A stretch of DNA of 11,639 nucleotides from Firm-04 sp045617625 (GTDB lineage: Bacteria; Bacillota; Clostridia; Oscillospirales; Ruminococcaceae): positions 1 to 11,639 of the forward strand of contig JAZLJA010000007.1 in the NCBI GenBank assembly GCA_045617625.1, given 5' to 3'. How positions within the stretch are numbered: the first letter of the stretch is position 1; each line of letters opens with the position of its first letter. This document shows, one piece after another, positions 1 to 6,681 of the stretch. The notes below the pieces were generated by a model. The model was not told the origin of the DNA. It made no database searches and was given only the letters and a program-made list of their open reading frames with translations. The position numbers and the translations under genes were made by a program.

Positions 1-1
1 G

Positions 2-499
2 GATGTGACAAAGGGCGCGGTGGCAGTCGCGGAACCGAACACTGAAGAAGAAGTCTATGCGCCTGTGGATGCCGAGCGTCTGCGGTTTGCGCTGCTCAAC
101 CTGTTCGTGCTGCTTCAGTGCGGCGATAAAACCCTCACGAAGCTCATCTGCGAGGTCACATCGCAGGCGGATACCGTTTCCGTGACGATGATCGTGCGCA
201 GCAAGGGCATCGTGAAAATGCCGAGTATGCTGCGAACCCCTGCTCCGTCTTTGGAGGAGGGTGCGGCGGCATCGCAAAAGGCATTGCTGGATCGTTTTTG
301 TCAGGTTTTCAGGGCAAAAGCCGAGTTTTCGCACGATGCAGAGTCGGTGTCATGTGTGCTGACGATGCCGCGCATCGGGGCAGAGACAGCGGGCATGACA
401 TTTTGTGCGCCGAAACCGATGCTGGGCGAGAATCCGTATGCGCTTCCGAATCTGGTGCTTGCCCCGATTTTGGAGCAGCCGCTGCCTTCCGCACGGTGA
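2..499 (+). CDS. C-terminal fragment of unrecognised protein, possibly a degenerate histidine-kinase-like ATPase domain
   Basis: The frame is open at the left edge, so the gene is cut by the window; a GTG at 5 has no room for a ribosome binding site in view and is not a convincing start. About 165 residues are visible, ending at TGA 497-499. The stretch around residues 22-55 (DAERLRFALLNLF, then an alternation ending VSVTMIVRSKGI) has the rhythm of a HATPase_c domain: an N-box-like helix followed by a strand and a glycine turn. However, the second Asn of the N box and the DxGxG motif of active kinases are absent. No membrane segment is visible. It is followed by a 160-bp gap and a strong promoter, so it is probably the last gene of its unit. 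The kinase resemblance is only a pattern impression; it could equally be an unrelated clostridial protein. Confidence 0.55.
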   Translation, partial: DVTKGAVAVAEPNTEEEVYAPVDAERLRFALLNLFVLLQCGDKTLTKLICEVTSQADTVSVTMIVRSKGIVKMPSMLRTPAPSLEEGAAASQKALLDRFCQVFRAKAEFSHDAESVSCVLTMPRIGAETAGMTFCAPKPMLGENPYALPNLVLAPILEQPLPSAR

Positions 500-571
500 T
501 ATTCGGCAATCCGCATGAAATCGCCCACGCTTTTTTGGGGACTTTGCTATTAACAATTTGTTCATTTTCTA

Positions 572-600
572 TTGACATTTGGTTCAAGATATGCTATACT
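572..600 (+). promoter_or_regulatory. Consensus housekeeping-sigma promoter of the prepilin gene
   Basis: A perfect -35 TTGACA (572-577) is separated by exactly 17 nt from TATACT (595-600), which differs from the consensus -10 at one base. TGC directly precedes the -10 and supplies an extended -10 TGn. Transcription would start near 607, giving a leader of about 53 nt before the ATG at 660. The flanking sequence is AT-rich. The rest of 500-659 shows no other gene and no convincing terminator for the preceding gene. Confidence 0.85.
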
Positions 601-659
601 GATAGTGGATGGATAGTTTCTGTTCGTATATTTAACATACAACAAAGGGGGAGTTTTTT

Positions 660-1340
660 ATGACCCGTAATGATATGCAAAATCGACGCAGAACCCTGAA
701 AGGTTTCACGCTGATCGAACTGATTGTTGTCATCGGTATCATCACCATTTTGCTTGCAGTGTTCGTGCCGAATCTGGTGTCGTATATCACCAGAAGCCGC
801 CTGCATACGGCAAACAACGAGGCTCGCGTGGCGTTCAACGCCGCCCAGACCGTCTGCCAGGAATTTGAATTTCTCGACAGAAACGGCAGAAGCAGCGAGT
901 TCTACGGGCAGGAAAGCGATGCAGCGTGTACGATCGGTGAATTTTTCCTTTACATCATACCGGGTGCCGACGGGGCTATGATTGATAAGTGTATTCTTGG
1001 CACAACAAGCGGCGACAGAACGGCTGACGATCTGAAAGCGGTTCTCAACGGCGATGCGCCTGATGTCGCAAGACTGACGGCGAACAATGATTCAAAGGCG
1101 TCGAGCTTCATGGGCAGAATGGCTCGTCTGGTCGATGATTTTGACCATATGTGCTATGCCATCTACATTAAGGATTATCAGGTGAAACGCGTGATCTGCG
1201 CCGAAAAGGCAGGCACAGACGTGTTGGGCAGTTTCCCGAATTCGACCAGTGATCCCGGCGATATCGTTGTGGCTGAGGGCGAAGGTTTCGTCAGCTCGAT
1301 TGAAGGTCTTAACTTGGACAACATGAAAACTATAAGCTGA
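660..1340 (+). CDS. Type IV prepilin-like protein (prepilin N-terminal cleavage/methylation domain)
   Basis: The 226-residue product carries a class III signal: a short basic leader ending LKG at residue 15, then FTLIELIVVIGIITILLAVFVP. Glu20 is the conserved +5 residue after the Gly15/Phe16 cleavage site. A prepilin peptidase would be expected to remove 15 residues and methylate Phe16, leaving a mature protein of about 211 residues with an N-terminal hydrophobic helix for membrane storage and pilus packing. The rest is a soluble, mostly polar domain with five cysteines and no domain I recognise. The start at 660 is fixed by a strong Shine-Dalgarno AAAGGGGGAG (644-653), 6 nt upstream. The gene has its own promoter and terminator, so it is apparently monocistronic. 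No assembly ATPase, platform protein or prepilin peptidase lies nearby. It could be a major pilin, a minor pilin or a pseudopilin. Confidence 0.9.
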   Translation: MTRNDMQNRRRTLKGFTLIELIVVIGIITILLAVFVPNLVSYITRSRLHTANNEARVAFNAAQTVCQEFEFLDRNGRSSEFYGQESDAACTIGEFFLYIIPGADGAMIDKCILGTTSGDRTADDLKAVLNGDAPDVARLTANNDSKASSFMGRMARLVDDFDHMCYAIYIKDYQVKRVICAEKAGTDVLGSFPNSTSDPGDIVVAEGEGFVSSIEGLNLDNMKTIS

Positions 1341-1361
1341 TAGCAAGCTGAATAAGCGATG

Positions 1362-1396
1362 CGAGACTCTGCTGTGCGGAGTCTCGTTTTGTTTTT
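1362..1396 (+). terminator. Intrinsic terminator after the prepilin gene
   Basis: A perfect 8-bp stem, CGAGACTC (1362-1369) with GAGTCTCG (1379-1386), closes a 9-nt loop and is followed directly by TTTTGTTTTT (1387-1396). It begins 21 nt after the prepilin stop. The next gene starts only 27 nt later, so genes downstream need read-through or a promoter I could not identify. Confidence 0.9.
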
Positions 1397-1423
1397 GAAG
1401 CTGAAAAAGAAAGGCTTTATAAA

Positions 1424-1915
1424 ATGCGTATATTATACATTGCGGCGGCTTCGACAACGCTCTGGAAATATCTGATCTGCGGTGTTCCGATGGCGGCGTT
1501 TTTGATTGGATTATGCAGCAGTATCGGAAAAATCATCGAGATATACGGCGGATGGCGTCGTTTCCCTGCGGAATATGTTGGTACGGAGAAATTTAATAAT
1601 CGGTGCATAATATCCATTCGATTTCAGGACAAACATCAGATGATCCAAACAGCAAACGTCGAGGTGCCGCAGAGTGATGTGTCACAGTATGCGGCAGGCG
1701 ACAGGCTGACGGTGTTCATCTCGACGGACGCTCTCACAAATGGCGATTTTAGCGTAAATACGCCGAAAACAGAGGATGAAATCTGCCTGAAAAACGCATG
1801 GAAACGGAACACACAGCACGCAGTTTTTGAGGTGCTGCTGCGCGGCTTGCTGGGCTGCGCAGCGATGATGCTGCTGTTTTACGCCGCGATGCACCACTGC
1901 TTTCCCGCCCGCTGA
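1424..1915 (+). CDS. Small two-helix membrane protein of unknown function (DUF3592-like layout)
   Basis: The product has 163 residues. A hydrophobic segment at about 14-35 and a second at about 136-157 flank a central polar region (about 42-132) rich in beta-type alternation, including an AGDRLTVFIS stretch. This helix, beta domain, helix layout is typical of DUF3592-type proteins, but I cannot confirm membership from sequence alone. With two helices, both ends should lie on the same side of the membrane. The start is supported by AGAAAGG (1408-1414), 9 nt before the ATG. The stop TGA overlaps the Shine-Dalgarno of fruK and the intergenic gap is 11 nt, so the two are probably cotranscribed and perhaps translationally coupled. 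It lies immediately after the prepilin terminator. No function is assigned. Confidence 0.8.
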   Translation: MRILYIAAASTTLWKYLICGVPMAAFLIGLCSSIGKIIEIYGGWRRFPAEYVGTEKFNNRCIISIRFQDKHQMIQTANVEVPQSDVSQYAAGDRLTVFISTDALTNGDFSVNTPKTEDEICLKNAWKRNTQHAVFEVLLRGLLGCAAMMLLFYAAMHHCFPAR

Positions 1916-1926
1916 AAGGAGTCAAC

Positions 1927-2856
1927 ATGATTGCAACCGTAACTTTGAATCCCGCCGTTGATTACACTGTTTCTCTCGCAGATGCGTTGAAAACAGGAGA
2001 GGTCAACCGCACACGGAATGCGCGGATCACCGCAGGCGGCAAGGGCATCAACGTGTCCTACATTCTGCATCAGCTTCATGAAAACACACGTATTTACGGG
2101 TTTTTGGCAGGCAACACGGGCGACATGATCGCGTCACAGGTTTCGTCGCTTGATCTGGATGCCGACTGGATTTGGCTGACAAGGCAAAACAATCGTATCA
2201 ACGTGAAAATCGAGACATCGGAGGCTGTCACCGAACTCAACGGAAAGGGCATCGCCGCCGTAGATGACGACTATACGAAACTGCTTGAAAAACTTCGTAT
2301 TTACGGTGAAAATGACATAATTGTGCTTGCGGGGAGCATCCCTGCAGGTGCGCAGCCGACGCAGTATGGGCAGATCATGCGTGCGCTTGCGGGCAGCGGT
2401 GTGCGCTTTGCGGTCGATGCGGAGGGCGATGCGCTTGCCGCTGCGCTGCCGTGCCGGCCGTATGTGGTGAAGCCGAATTTGCCTGAATTATGTGGATTTT
2501 TCGGCGTTTCCATCACCGATTGGCAGGCGGCGATGCCGTATCTGACACGGCTGCAGGCGATGGGTGCGCGGAATGTGCTGCTTTCGATGGCGGAGGAGGG
2601 GGCAATGCTGCTTGATGAAAACCGCGTATTTTGGCGATTATCAGCACCGCATGGCAAAATGATGAACACAGTCGGCGCGGGTGATTCCATGCTTGCCGGA
2701 TTTCTGGCAGCAACCGAAAAACATTTACCATATTCGGAGACATTGCGCTGGGGCGTTGCGGCAGGTTCGGCAACTGCATATTCGGAATGGCTTGCGGACG
2801 AAACAAAAATCACGGAACTGCTTGCAAAAACAGATGCACCAATACAAATTTCATGA
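1927..2856 (+). CDS. fruK: 1-phosphofructokinase (PfkB/ribokinase family)
   Basis: The enzyme phosphorylates fructose 1-phosphate with ATP to fructose 1,6-bisphosphate in the cytosol, the step that feeds PTS-imported fructose into glycolysis. The 309 residues match the family length. Visible motifs are TLNPAVDYTV near the N terminus, AGGKGINVS (36-44, PfkB signature 1), the substrate-loop equivalent TELNGKG (102-108), GSIPAG (136-141), KPN (182-184) and the C-terminal signature TVGAGDSMLAGF with catalytic Asp253 in GAGD. The C-terminal half strongly resembles Bacillus FruK, including the GSATAYSE motif. A Shine-Dalgarno GAAAGGAG (1914-1921) lies 5 nt before the ATG and overlaps the previous stop. 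Neither a fructose PTS permease (fruA) nor a DeoR-type regulator (fruR) is adjacent, which is unlike the common fruRKA operon. Tagatose-6-phosphate kinase (LacC) is a less likely alternative from the same subfamily. Confidence 0.88.
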   Translation: MIATVTLNPAVDYTVSLADALKTGEVNRTRNARITAGGKGINVSYILHQLHENTRIYGFLAGNTGDMIASQVSSLDLDADWIWLTRQNNRINVKIETSEAVTELNGKGIAAVDDDYTKLLEKLRIYGENDIIVLAGSIPAGAQPTQYGQIMRALAGSGVRFAVDAEGDALAAALPCRPYVVKPNLPELCGFFGVSITDWQAAMPYLTRLQAMGARNVLLSMAEEGAMLLDENRVFWRLSAPHGKMMNTVGAGDSMLAGFLAATEKHLPYSETLRWGVAAGSATAYSEWLADETKITELLAKTDAPIQIS

Positions 2857-2874
2857 AAGGCGATTTGGAACACC

Positions 2875-4155
2875 ATGAAGATATTTCTCATCCTCACAAT
2901 TTGTTTGCTAATCCTGTTATGTATTTTGATTATCTGGATGCTGTCGAATGTCCTGCGCGGGCAAAATCAATCGAATTTGCAGAAACAGCTTGAAAATCTG
3001 TCGAAAAATCAGCGAGAGGCTGGGCGTGATCTGTCGGACAGTGTGGGGCAGTCGATGTCGCTGTTCAGCGATATGCTGTCAAAAAATCAAACGCAGTCGG
3101 CTGACGCGCAAATGCGTCAGTTGCAGCAACTGGAGGAGCGATTTCGCACGCTGGAGGGCGCAAACGAGCAGCGCATGGAGCAAATGCGCGACACGATGCG
3201 CGAGTCGCTGCAAACCATCGCGGAGCAGAACAACCGCCGTTTGGAGGAGATGCGCAAGACCGTCGATGAGCGGCTGCAAGCAAGCCTTGAGGAGACGATG
3301 GCGGCGAGTTTTCGTCGTGTTTCCGAGAGCTTGGATGCGGTCTACCGCGGGCTTGGCGAGATGAAATCGCTGGCGAGCGACGTGGGCGGGCTGAAAAAAG
3401 TGCTTGCAAACGTGAAAACGCGCGGCATCATGGGCGAAATTCAGCTTGGCGCGATTCTCGAGGAGATCCTTTCGCCTGAGCAGTTTGAGCGCGATATTGC
3501 GACGATTCCGGCGAGCAGCAACCGCGTGGAGTATGCGATTCGGCTGCCCGGCGAGGATGGAAATGCGGTGTACCTGCCGATTGACGCGAAATTCCCCGCT
3601 GATTGTTATATGAAATTACAGGATGCGCAGGAATCGGGGGACAAGGCGGCGATCGAAGCGGCGGGCGCGGAGCTTGTATCGCGGATGCGCGGATTTGCAA
3701 AGGATATTCGTCAAAAGTACGTAGAACCGCCATATACGACAGCATTCGGTATCCTGTTTCTGCCGTTCGAGGGGCTGTATTCGGAGGCAGTGACGCGCGG
3801 TTTGGTCGAGAGTTTGCAGCGGGATTATCAGATCACGATTGCGGGGCCTTCCACGATGGCGGCGATGCTGAATGCGCTGCAAATGGGCTTTCGGACGCTG
3901 GCGATTCAGAAGCGGTCGGATGAAGTGTGGAAGATTCTGGGGACGGTGAAAACGGAATTCGGGAAGTTTGAGGAGATATTGACACAGACGCAGAATCGGA
4001 TTGAGCAGGTCGGGAAAGATCTGGACAAGCTGGTGGGTGTGCGGACGCGCGCGATCAACCGCAGTTTGCGGGAGGTGCAGGAATTCGAGATTTTGCCGCA
4101 GCCGTGCGTTGATATTGGGGATTCCGAACCCAAGTCCCTGCCAAAAGGTGAGTGA
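2875..4155 (+). CDS. rmuC: RmuC-family protein (putative DNA recombination/inversion-limiting factor)
   Basis: The 426-residue product begins with one hydrophobic helix (about residues 3-25), continues as a long charged coiled coil (about 30-160), then the RmuC domain (about 165-390). Recognisable blocks are VKTRGIMGEIQLGAILEEIL (180-199), LPIDAKFPADCY (234-245) and a KYVEPPYTTAFGILFLPFEG region (281-300). The RmuC domain is related to PD-(D/E)xK nuclease-like folds. In E. coli, loss of rmuC raises inversion at short inverted repeats, but the biochemical activity is not settled. The N-terminal helix suggests membrane tethering. It follows fruK by 18 nt. The ribosome binding site is weak: AAAGG at 2856-2860 is 14 nt from the ATG, and TTGGAA at 2865-2870 is 4 nt away, so expression may rely on coupling with fruK. 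The domain beginning at residue 165 is complete, so the exact start affects only the tail end. Confidence 0.9.
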   Translation: MKIFLILTICLLILLCILIIWMLSNVLRGQNQSNLQKQLENLSKNQREAGRDLSDSVGQSMSLFSDMLSKNQTQSADAQMRQLQQLEERFRTLEGANEQRMEQMRDTMRESLQTIAEQNNRRLEEMRKTVDERLQASLEETMAASFRRVSESLDAVYRGLGEMKSLASDVGGLKKVLANVKTRGIMGEIQLGAILEEILSPEQFERDIATIPASSNRVEYAIRLPGEDGNAVYLPIDAKFPADCYMKLQDAQESGDKAAIEAAGAELVSRMRGFAKDIRQKYVEPPYTTAFGILFLPFEGLYSEAVTRGLVESLQRDYQITIAGPSTMAAMLNALQMGFRTLAIQKRSDEVWKILGTVKTEFGKFEEILTQTQNRIEQVGKDLDKLVGVRTRAINRSLREVQEFEILPQPCVDIGDSEPKSLPKGE

Positions 4156-4190
4156 GCCATTATAAGCGGACATCATATCAAAAGTTTCGC

Positions 4191-4361
4191 GCAAGCCATT
4201 TCAAAGGCTTGCAGGGTCGGGGGGCGGCGTCCCTCGTCGCTGTTCGCAGACAGCGAAACACTCTTTTCGTCCAATCACATCAGGAAGTTGGAGGGGAACC
4301 CTATGAACGGGTTTCCAAAGGGGGAGTACCCCTTTGGTCGTCGCTCGCAAGCGGCGAAACA
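4191..4361. repeat. Hairpin-dense noncoding element, candidate dispersed repeat
   Basis: Five short inverted repeats are packed into about 170 bp between convergent genes. H1 is GCAAGCC 4191-4197 with GGCTTGC 4206-4212. H2 is TCGCTGT 4237-4243 with ACAGCGA 4250-4256. H3 is GGGAACCC 4294-4301 with GGGTTTCC 4309-4316 (one G-T pair). H4 is CCAAAGGGG 4315-4323 with CCCCTTTGG 4329-4337. H5 is TCGTCGCT 4338-4345 with AGCGGCGA 4350-4357 (one G-T pair). H2 and H5 belong to two related units that both begin TCGTCGCT and end GCGAAACA (4234-4260 and 4338-4361). A 74-codon frame crosses the region but has no coding character. The density of palindromes suggests a REP- or MITE-like unit; copy number elsewhere cannot be seen here. 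No flanking target duplication was found. Confidence 0.55.
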
Positions 4362-4374
4362 ACCATATCATCAT

Positions 4375-4413
4375 AAAAAAAGCGGATGACCTTTTGGCAG
4401 GTCATCCGCTTTT
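4375..4413. terminator. Bidirectional intrinsic terminator between convergent rmuC and lysS
   Basis: A perfect 10-bp stem, GCGGATGACC (4382-4391) with GGTCATCCGC (4400-4409), encloses an 8-nt loop. It is preceded by seven A residues (4375-4381) and followed by TTTT (4410-4413), so each strand has a U tract after the hairpin and the A/T runs can extend the stem by four pairs. For lysS on the minus strand it lies 34 nt past the stop with a U7 tail, which makes it the natural lysS terminator. For the plus strand it would stop transcripts leaving rmuC about 230 nt upstream. Confidence 0.92.
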
Positions 4414-4446
4414 CGTTTATTGACTTATGATTTCTGCTTCAAACGA

Positions 4447-6057
4447 TCATTCCTGTTCGGTTTCCGCAGCAGGTGCGTTGTTATCCAGCGATTTCATCGT
4501 CGGGAACAGCAGCACATCACGAATCGACTGGCTGTTGGTGAGCAGCATCACCAAACGGTCGATCCCATAGCCGATACCGCCCGTCGGAGGCATACCGATC
4601 TCCAGAGCATTCATGAAGTCCTCGTCGATGTGATTTGCCTCGTCATCGCCCTTTTTGATGAGTTCTTCCTGCGCCTCAAAGCGTCCGCGCTGGTCGATCG
4701 GGTCATTCAGCTCGGAGTAAGCATTGCACATTTCGCGGGCAGTGATGAACAGTTCAAAACGCTCGACATAATCGGGCTTGTCGGGCTTGCGCTTGGTCAG
4801 TGGCGAGATCTCCACGGGGTGATCCATAACGAACGTCGGCTGAATGAGGTTTTCCTCGACAAATTCCTCGAAGAACAGGTTGAGGATATCACCTTTTTCG
4901 TGACGATCTTCGTAGTGGACGCCCTTTTCGTCTGCGATTTTCTTTGCAGTGGCGGTGTCGGGAATCTGATCGAAGTCCACACCTGCATACTGCTTGACGG
5001 CGTCGATCATGGTGATGCGGGCAAACGGCTTGCCCAGATCAATCATGACATCGCCGTAAGGAATGAGCGTGGTGCCGCAGACAGTCTGCGCGACATGGCG
5101 GAACATATTCTCGGTGAGATCCATCATGCCGTAGTAGTCGGTGTAAGCCTGATAGAGTTCCATCAGGGTGAATTCGGGATTGTGGCGGGTATCGACGCCC
5201 TCATTGCGGAACACTCTGCCGATCTCGTAGACCTTTTCCAGACCGCCGACGATCAGTCGCTTCAGATAGAGTTCCAGCGAAATACGAAGCTTGACATCCT
5301 CATTGAGCGCGTTATAGTGCGTTTCAAAGGGGCGGGCAGCAGCACCGCCTGCGTTGGAAACGAGCATGGGCGTTTCGACTTCGAGGAAGCCCTGTGCATC
5401 GAGCCACTGACGAATTGCCGCAATGATCTTGCTGCGCTTGATGAACGTGTCGCGCACATCCTCATTCATGATGAGATCCACATAGCGCTGACGATAGCGC
5501 GTATCGCGGTCGGTGAGGCCGTGGAATTTCTCGGGCAGGGGTTTGAGCGATTTGGACAGCAGCGTGACTTTCTTTGCGTGGATGGAAAGCTCGCCGCTGC
5601 GGGTGCGGAAGATGGTGCCTTCCACGCCCATGATGTCGCCGATGTCCCATTTTTTGAAGGCTGCGAAAGCGTCCTCGCCGATGTCATTCATGCGGACATA
5701 GACCTGGATTCTGCCTTCGCGGTCGCGCAGATCGAGGAAGTTTGCCTTGCCCATTTTGCGCCAGCTCATGATTCTGCCTGCCACGGTGACACTGAACTTT
5801 TCGTTGAGTGCCTCCACGGCGGCTTTTTTGGTTTCCTCGTCCGCATCTGCGGGGAGATTGGCGTTCATTTCGGATTCTGCAGCTTCAAACATATCGCGGC
5901 ACTGCGCGGTGTTTGCGCTGACGTCAAATTTTGTGATGACAAACGGATCCTGTCCGTTTTGCTGCATTTCGGTCAGCTTGTCGAGGCGGATCCGGCGGAA
6001 TTCGGAGGGGTCACTGACCTGTTCGCTGCCCTGCGCCTGCAAATTCTGTTCGCTCAT
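4447..6057 (-). CDS. lysS: Lysyl-tRNA synthetase, class II
   Basis: The enzyme charges tRNA-Lys with lysine in the cytosol. The order of parts is an N-terminal extension, an OB-fold anticodon-binding domain (about residues 90-165, containing VTVAGRIMSWRKMGKANF), then the class II catalytic core. Motif 1 lies around 216-231 (WLDAQGFLEVETPML), motif 2 around 280-300 (GRVFRNEGVDTRHNPEFT) and motif 3 around 493-507 (GGIGYGIDRLVMLLT). The product is 536 residues against about 500 for Bacillus LysS; the extra length is a charged stretch at about 55-85 and a short acidic tail. The ATG at 6055-6057 is preceded by AGAGAGGAG (6068-6076), which overlaps the greA stop; the gap to greA is 18 nt. The pair greA-lysS is a recurrent Firmicutes arrangement and is probably one transcript. 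It ends at the bidirectional terminator. Confidence 0.97.
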   Translation of the reverse strand: MSEQNLQAQGSEQVSDPSEFRRIRLDKLTEMQQNGQDPFVITKFDVSANTAQCRDMFEAAESEMNANLPADADEETKKAAVEALNEKFSVTVAGRIMSWRKMGKANFLDLRDREGRIQVYVRMNDIGEDAFAAFKKWDIGDIMGVEGTIFRTRSGELSIHAKKVTLLSKSLKPLPEKFHGLTDRDTRYRQRYVDLIMNEDVRDTFIKRSKIIAAIRQWLDAQGFLEVETPMLVSNAGGAAARPFETHYNALNEDVKLRISLELYLKRLIVGGLEKVYEIGRVFRNEGVDTRHNPEFTLMELYQAYTDYYGMMDLTENMFRHVAQTVCGTTLIPYGDVMIDLGKPFARITMIDAVKQYAGVDFDQIPDTATAKKIADEKGVHYEDRHEKGDILNLFFEEFVEENLIQPTFVMDHPVEISPLTKRKPDKPDYVERFELFITAREMCNAYSELNDPIDQRGRFEAQEELIKKGDDEANHIDEDFMNALEIGMPPTGGIGYGIDRLVMLLTNSQSIRDVLLFPTMKSLDNNAPAAETEQE

Positions 6058-6075
6058 GGGGGTGCTGCTCCTCTC

Positions 6076-6570
6076 TTAGTTTTTCGTATCGACGGAGATT
6101 CCGAGAACGGTGAATGTCATATTGCCGATAGGTGCTTCCACCAAAAAGGTGTCGCCGACGCGTTTGTGGAGGGCTGCCTTACCGATGGGGGATTCGTCCG
6201 AAATACAGCCTTTGCTGTAATCCGATTCGGTTCTGCCGACGATTCTGAGTTCTTCGATTTTTTCAGGGAAGTTGCCGAATGCCTCACGTTTGAGCGTGAC
6301 CACCGAGCCGTTGCCCACCTCATCGACAGAAACTGCCTGCACGATCTCAGCGTGTGCAAGGGTATATTCCAGCTCTGCAATTTCGGTTTCCAGACGCGCC
6401 TGCTCGTTGCGGGCTTCATCGTATTCCGCGTTTTCCGACAAGTCACCGTAGCTTCTTGCTTCAGCGAGCTGGTCAGCGACTTCGCGGCGGCGTGTGCCGA
6501 TCAGGTAAGCCAGATGTTGTTCCAGCGCGTCATAATGCGCCTGTGACATTTGTTCTATATGCTCTGCCAT
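6076..6570 (-). CDS. greA: Transcription elongation factor GreA
   Basis: GreA inserts a coiled coil into the RNA polymerase secondary channel and stimulates cleavage of backtracked RNA. The 164-residue length is typical. The N-terminal coiled coil (about 1-80) carries the tip motif ARSYGDLSENAEYDEAR (38-54), with the acidic residues Asp43 and Glu46 expected to coordinate the catalytic metal. The C-terminal FKBP-like domain contains SDESPIGKAALHKRVGD. The ATG at 6568-6570 is preceded by GGAGG (6579-6583) with an 8-nt spacer. carB ends 111 bp upstream and lysS follows after 18 nt. I did not find a convincing promoter directly upstream, so it may be transcribed from carB or from a weak local promoter. 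Confidence 0.96.
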   Translation of the reverse strand: MAEHIEQMSQAHYDALEQHLAYLIGTRRREVADQLAEARSYGDLSENAEYDEARNEQARLETEIAELEYTLAHAEIVQAVSVDEVGNGSVVTLKREAFGNFPEKIEELRIVGRTESDYSKGCISDESPIGKAALHKRVGDTFLVEAPIGNMTFTVLGISVDTKN

Positions 6571-6620
6571 GGGGAAAACCTCCGTTTCGCAAATTTGATT
6601 TTTGGGTTTCGTATATATTC

Positions 6621-6655
6621 AGACGGGAGCAGTGTTTTTCGCGCTGCTCCCGACT
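6621..6655 (-). other. Strong hairpin between carB and greA without a U tract
   Basis: CGGGAGCAGTG (6624-6634) pairs with CGCTGCTCCCG (6642-6652) over 11 bp with one G-T pair and a 7-nt T-rich loop; two further pairs form beyond an A-A mismatch. In the direction of carB transcription the hairpin is followed by GAATATATACG rather than a run of U. It is therefore a poor intrinsic terminator and may be a 3' stabiliser, a processing site or a partial terminator between carB and greA. Confidence 0.6.
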
Positions 6656-6681
6656 GTAAGGAACTTGGATGTTTTGTGAGA

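Noticed and set aside
298..663. 121-codon frame overlapping the end of the first gene and the promoter
   Set aside because: It runs through the prepilin promoter and overlaps a gene in another frame. It has no convincing start site or domain.
1395..1423. TTGAAG, 17 nt, TATAAA as a promoter for the membrane-protein gene
   Set aside because: Transcription would begin near 1430, after the ATG at 1424 that has a good Shine-Dalgarno, so it cannot serve that start. The -35 also overlaps the terminator tail. It might drive only fruK and rmuC, which is not supported further.
4152..4376. 74-codon frame through the hairpin element
   Set aside because: It overlaps the rmuC end and consists almost entirely of palindromic repeat sequence. 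No protein features are visible.
4420..6546. Open frame of 708 codons on the plus strand across lysS and greA
   Set aside because: It is in codon register with two unmistakable genes on the opposite strand and is explained by their lack of TTA, CTA and TCA codons. Its product shows no domain and no proper ribosome binding site.
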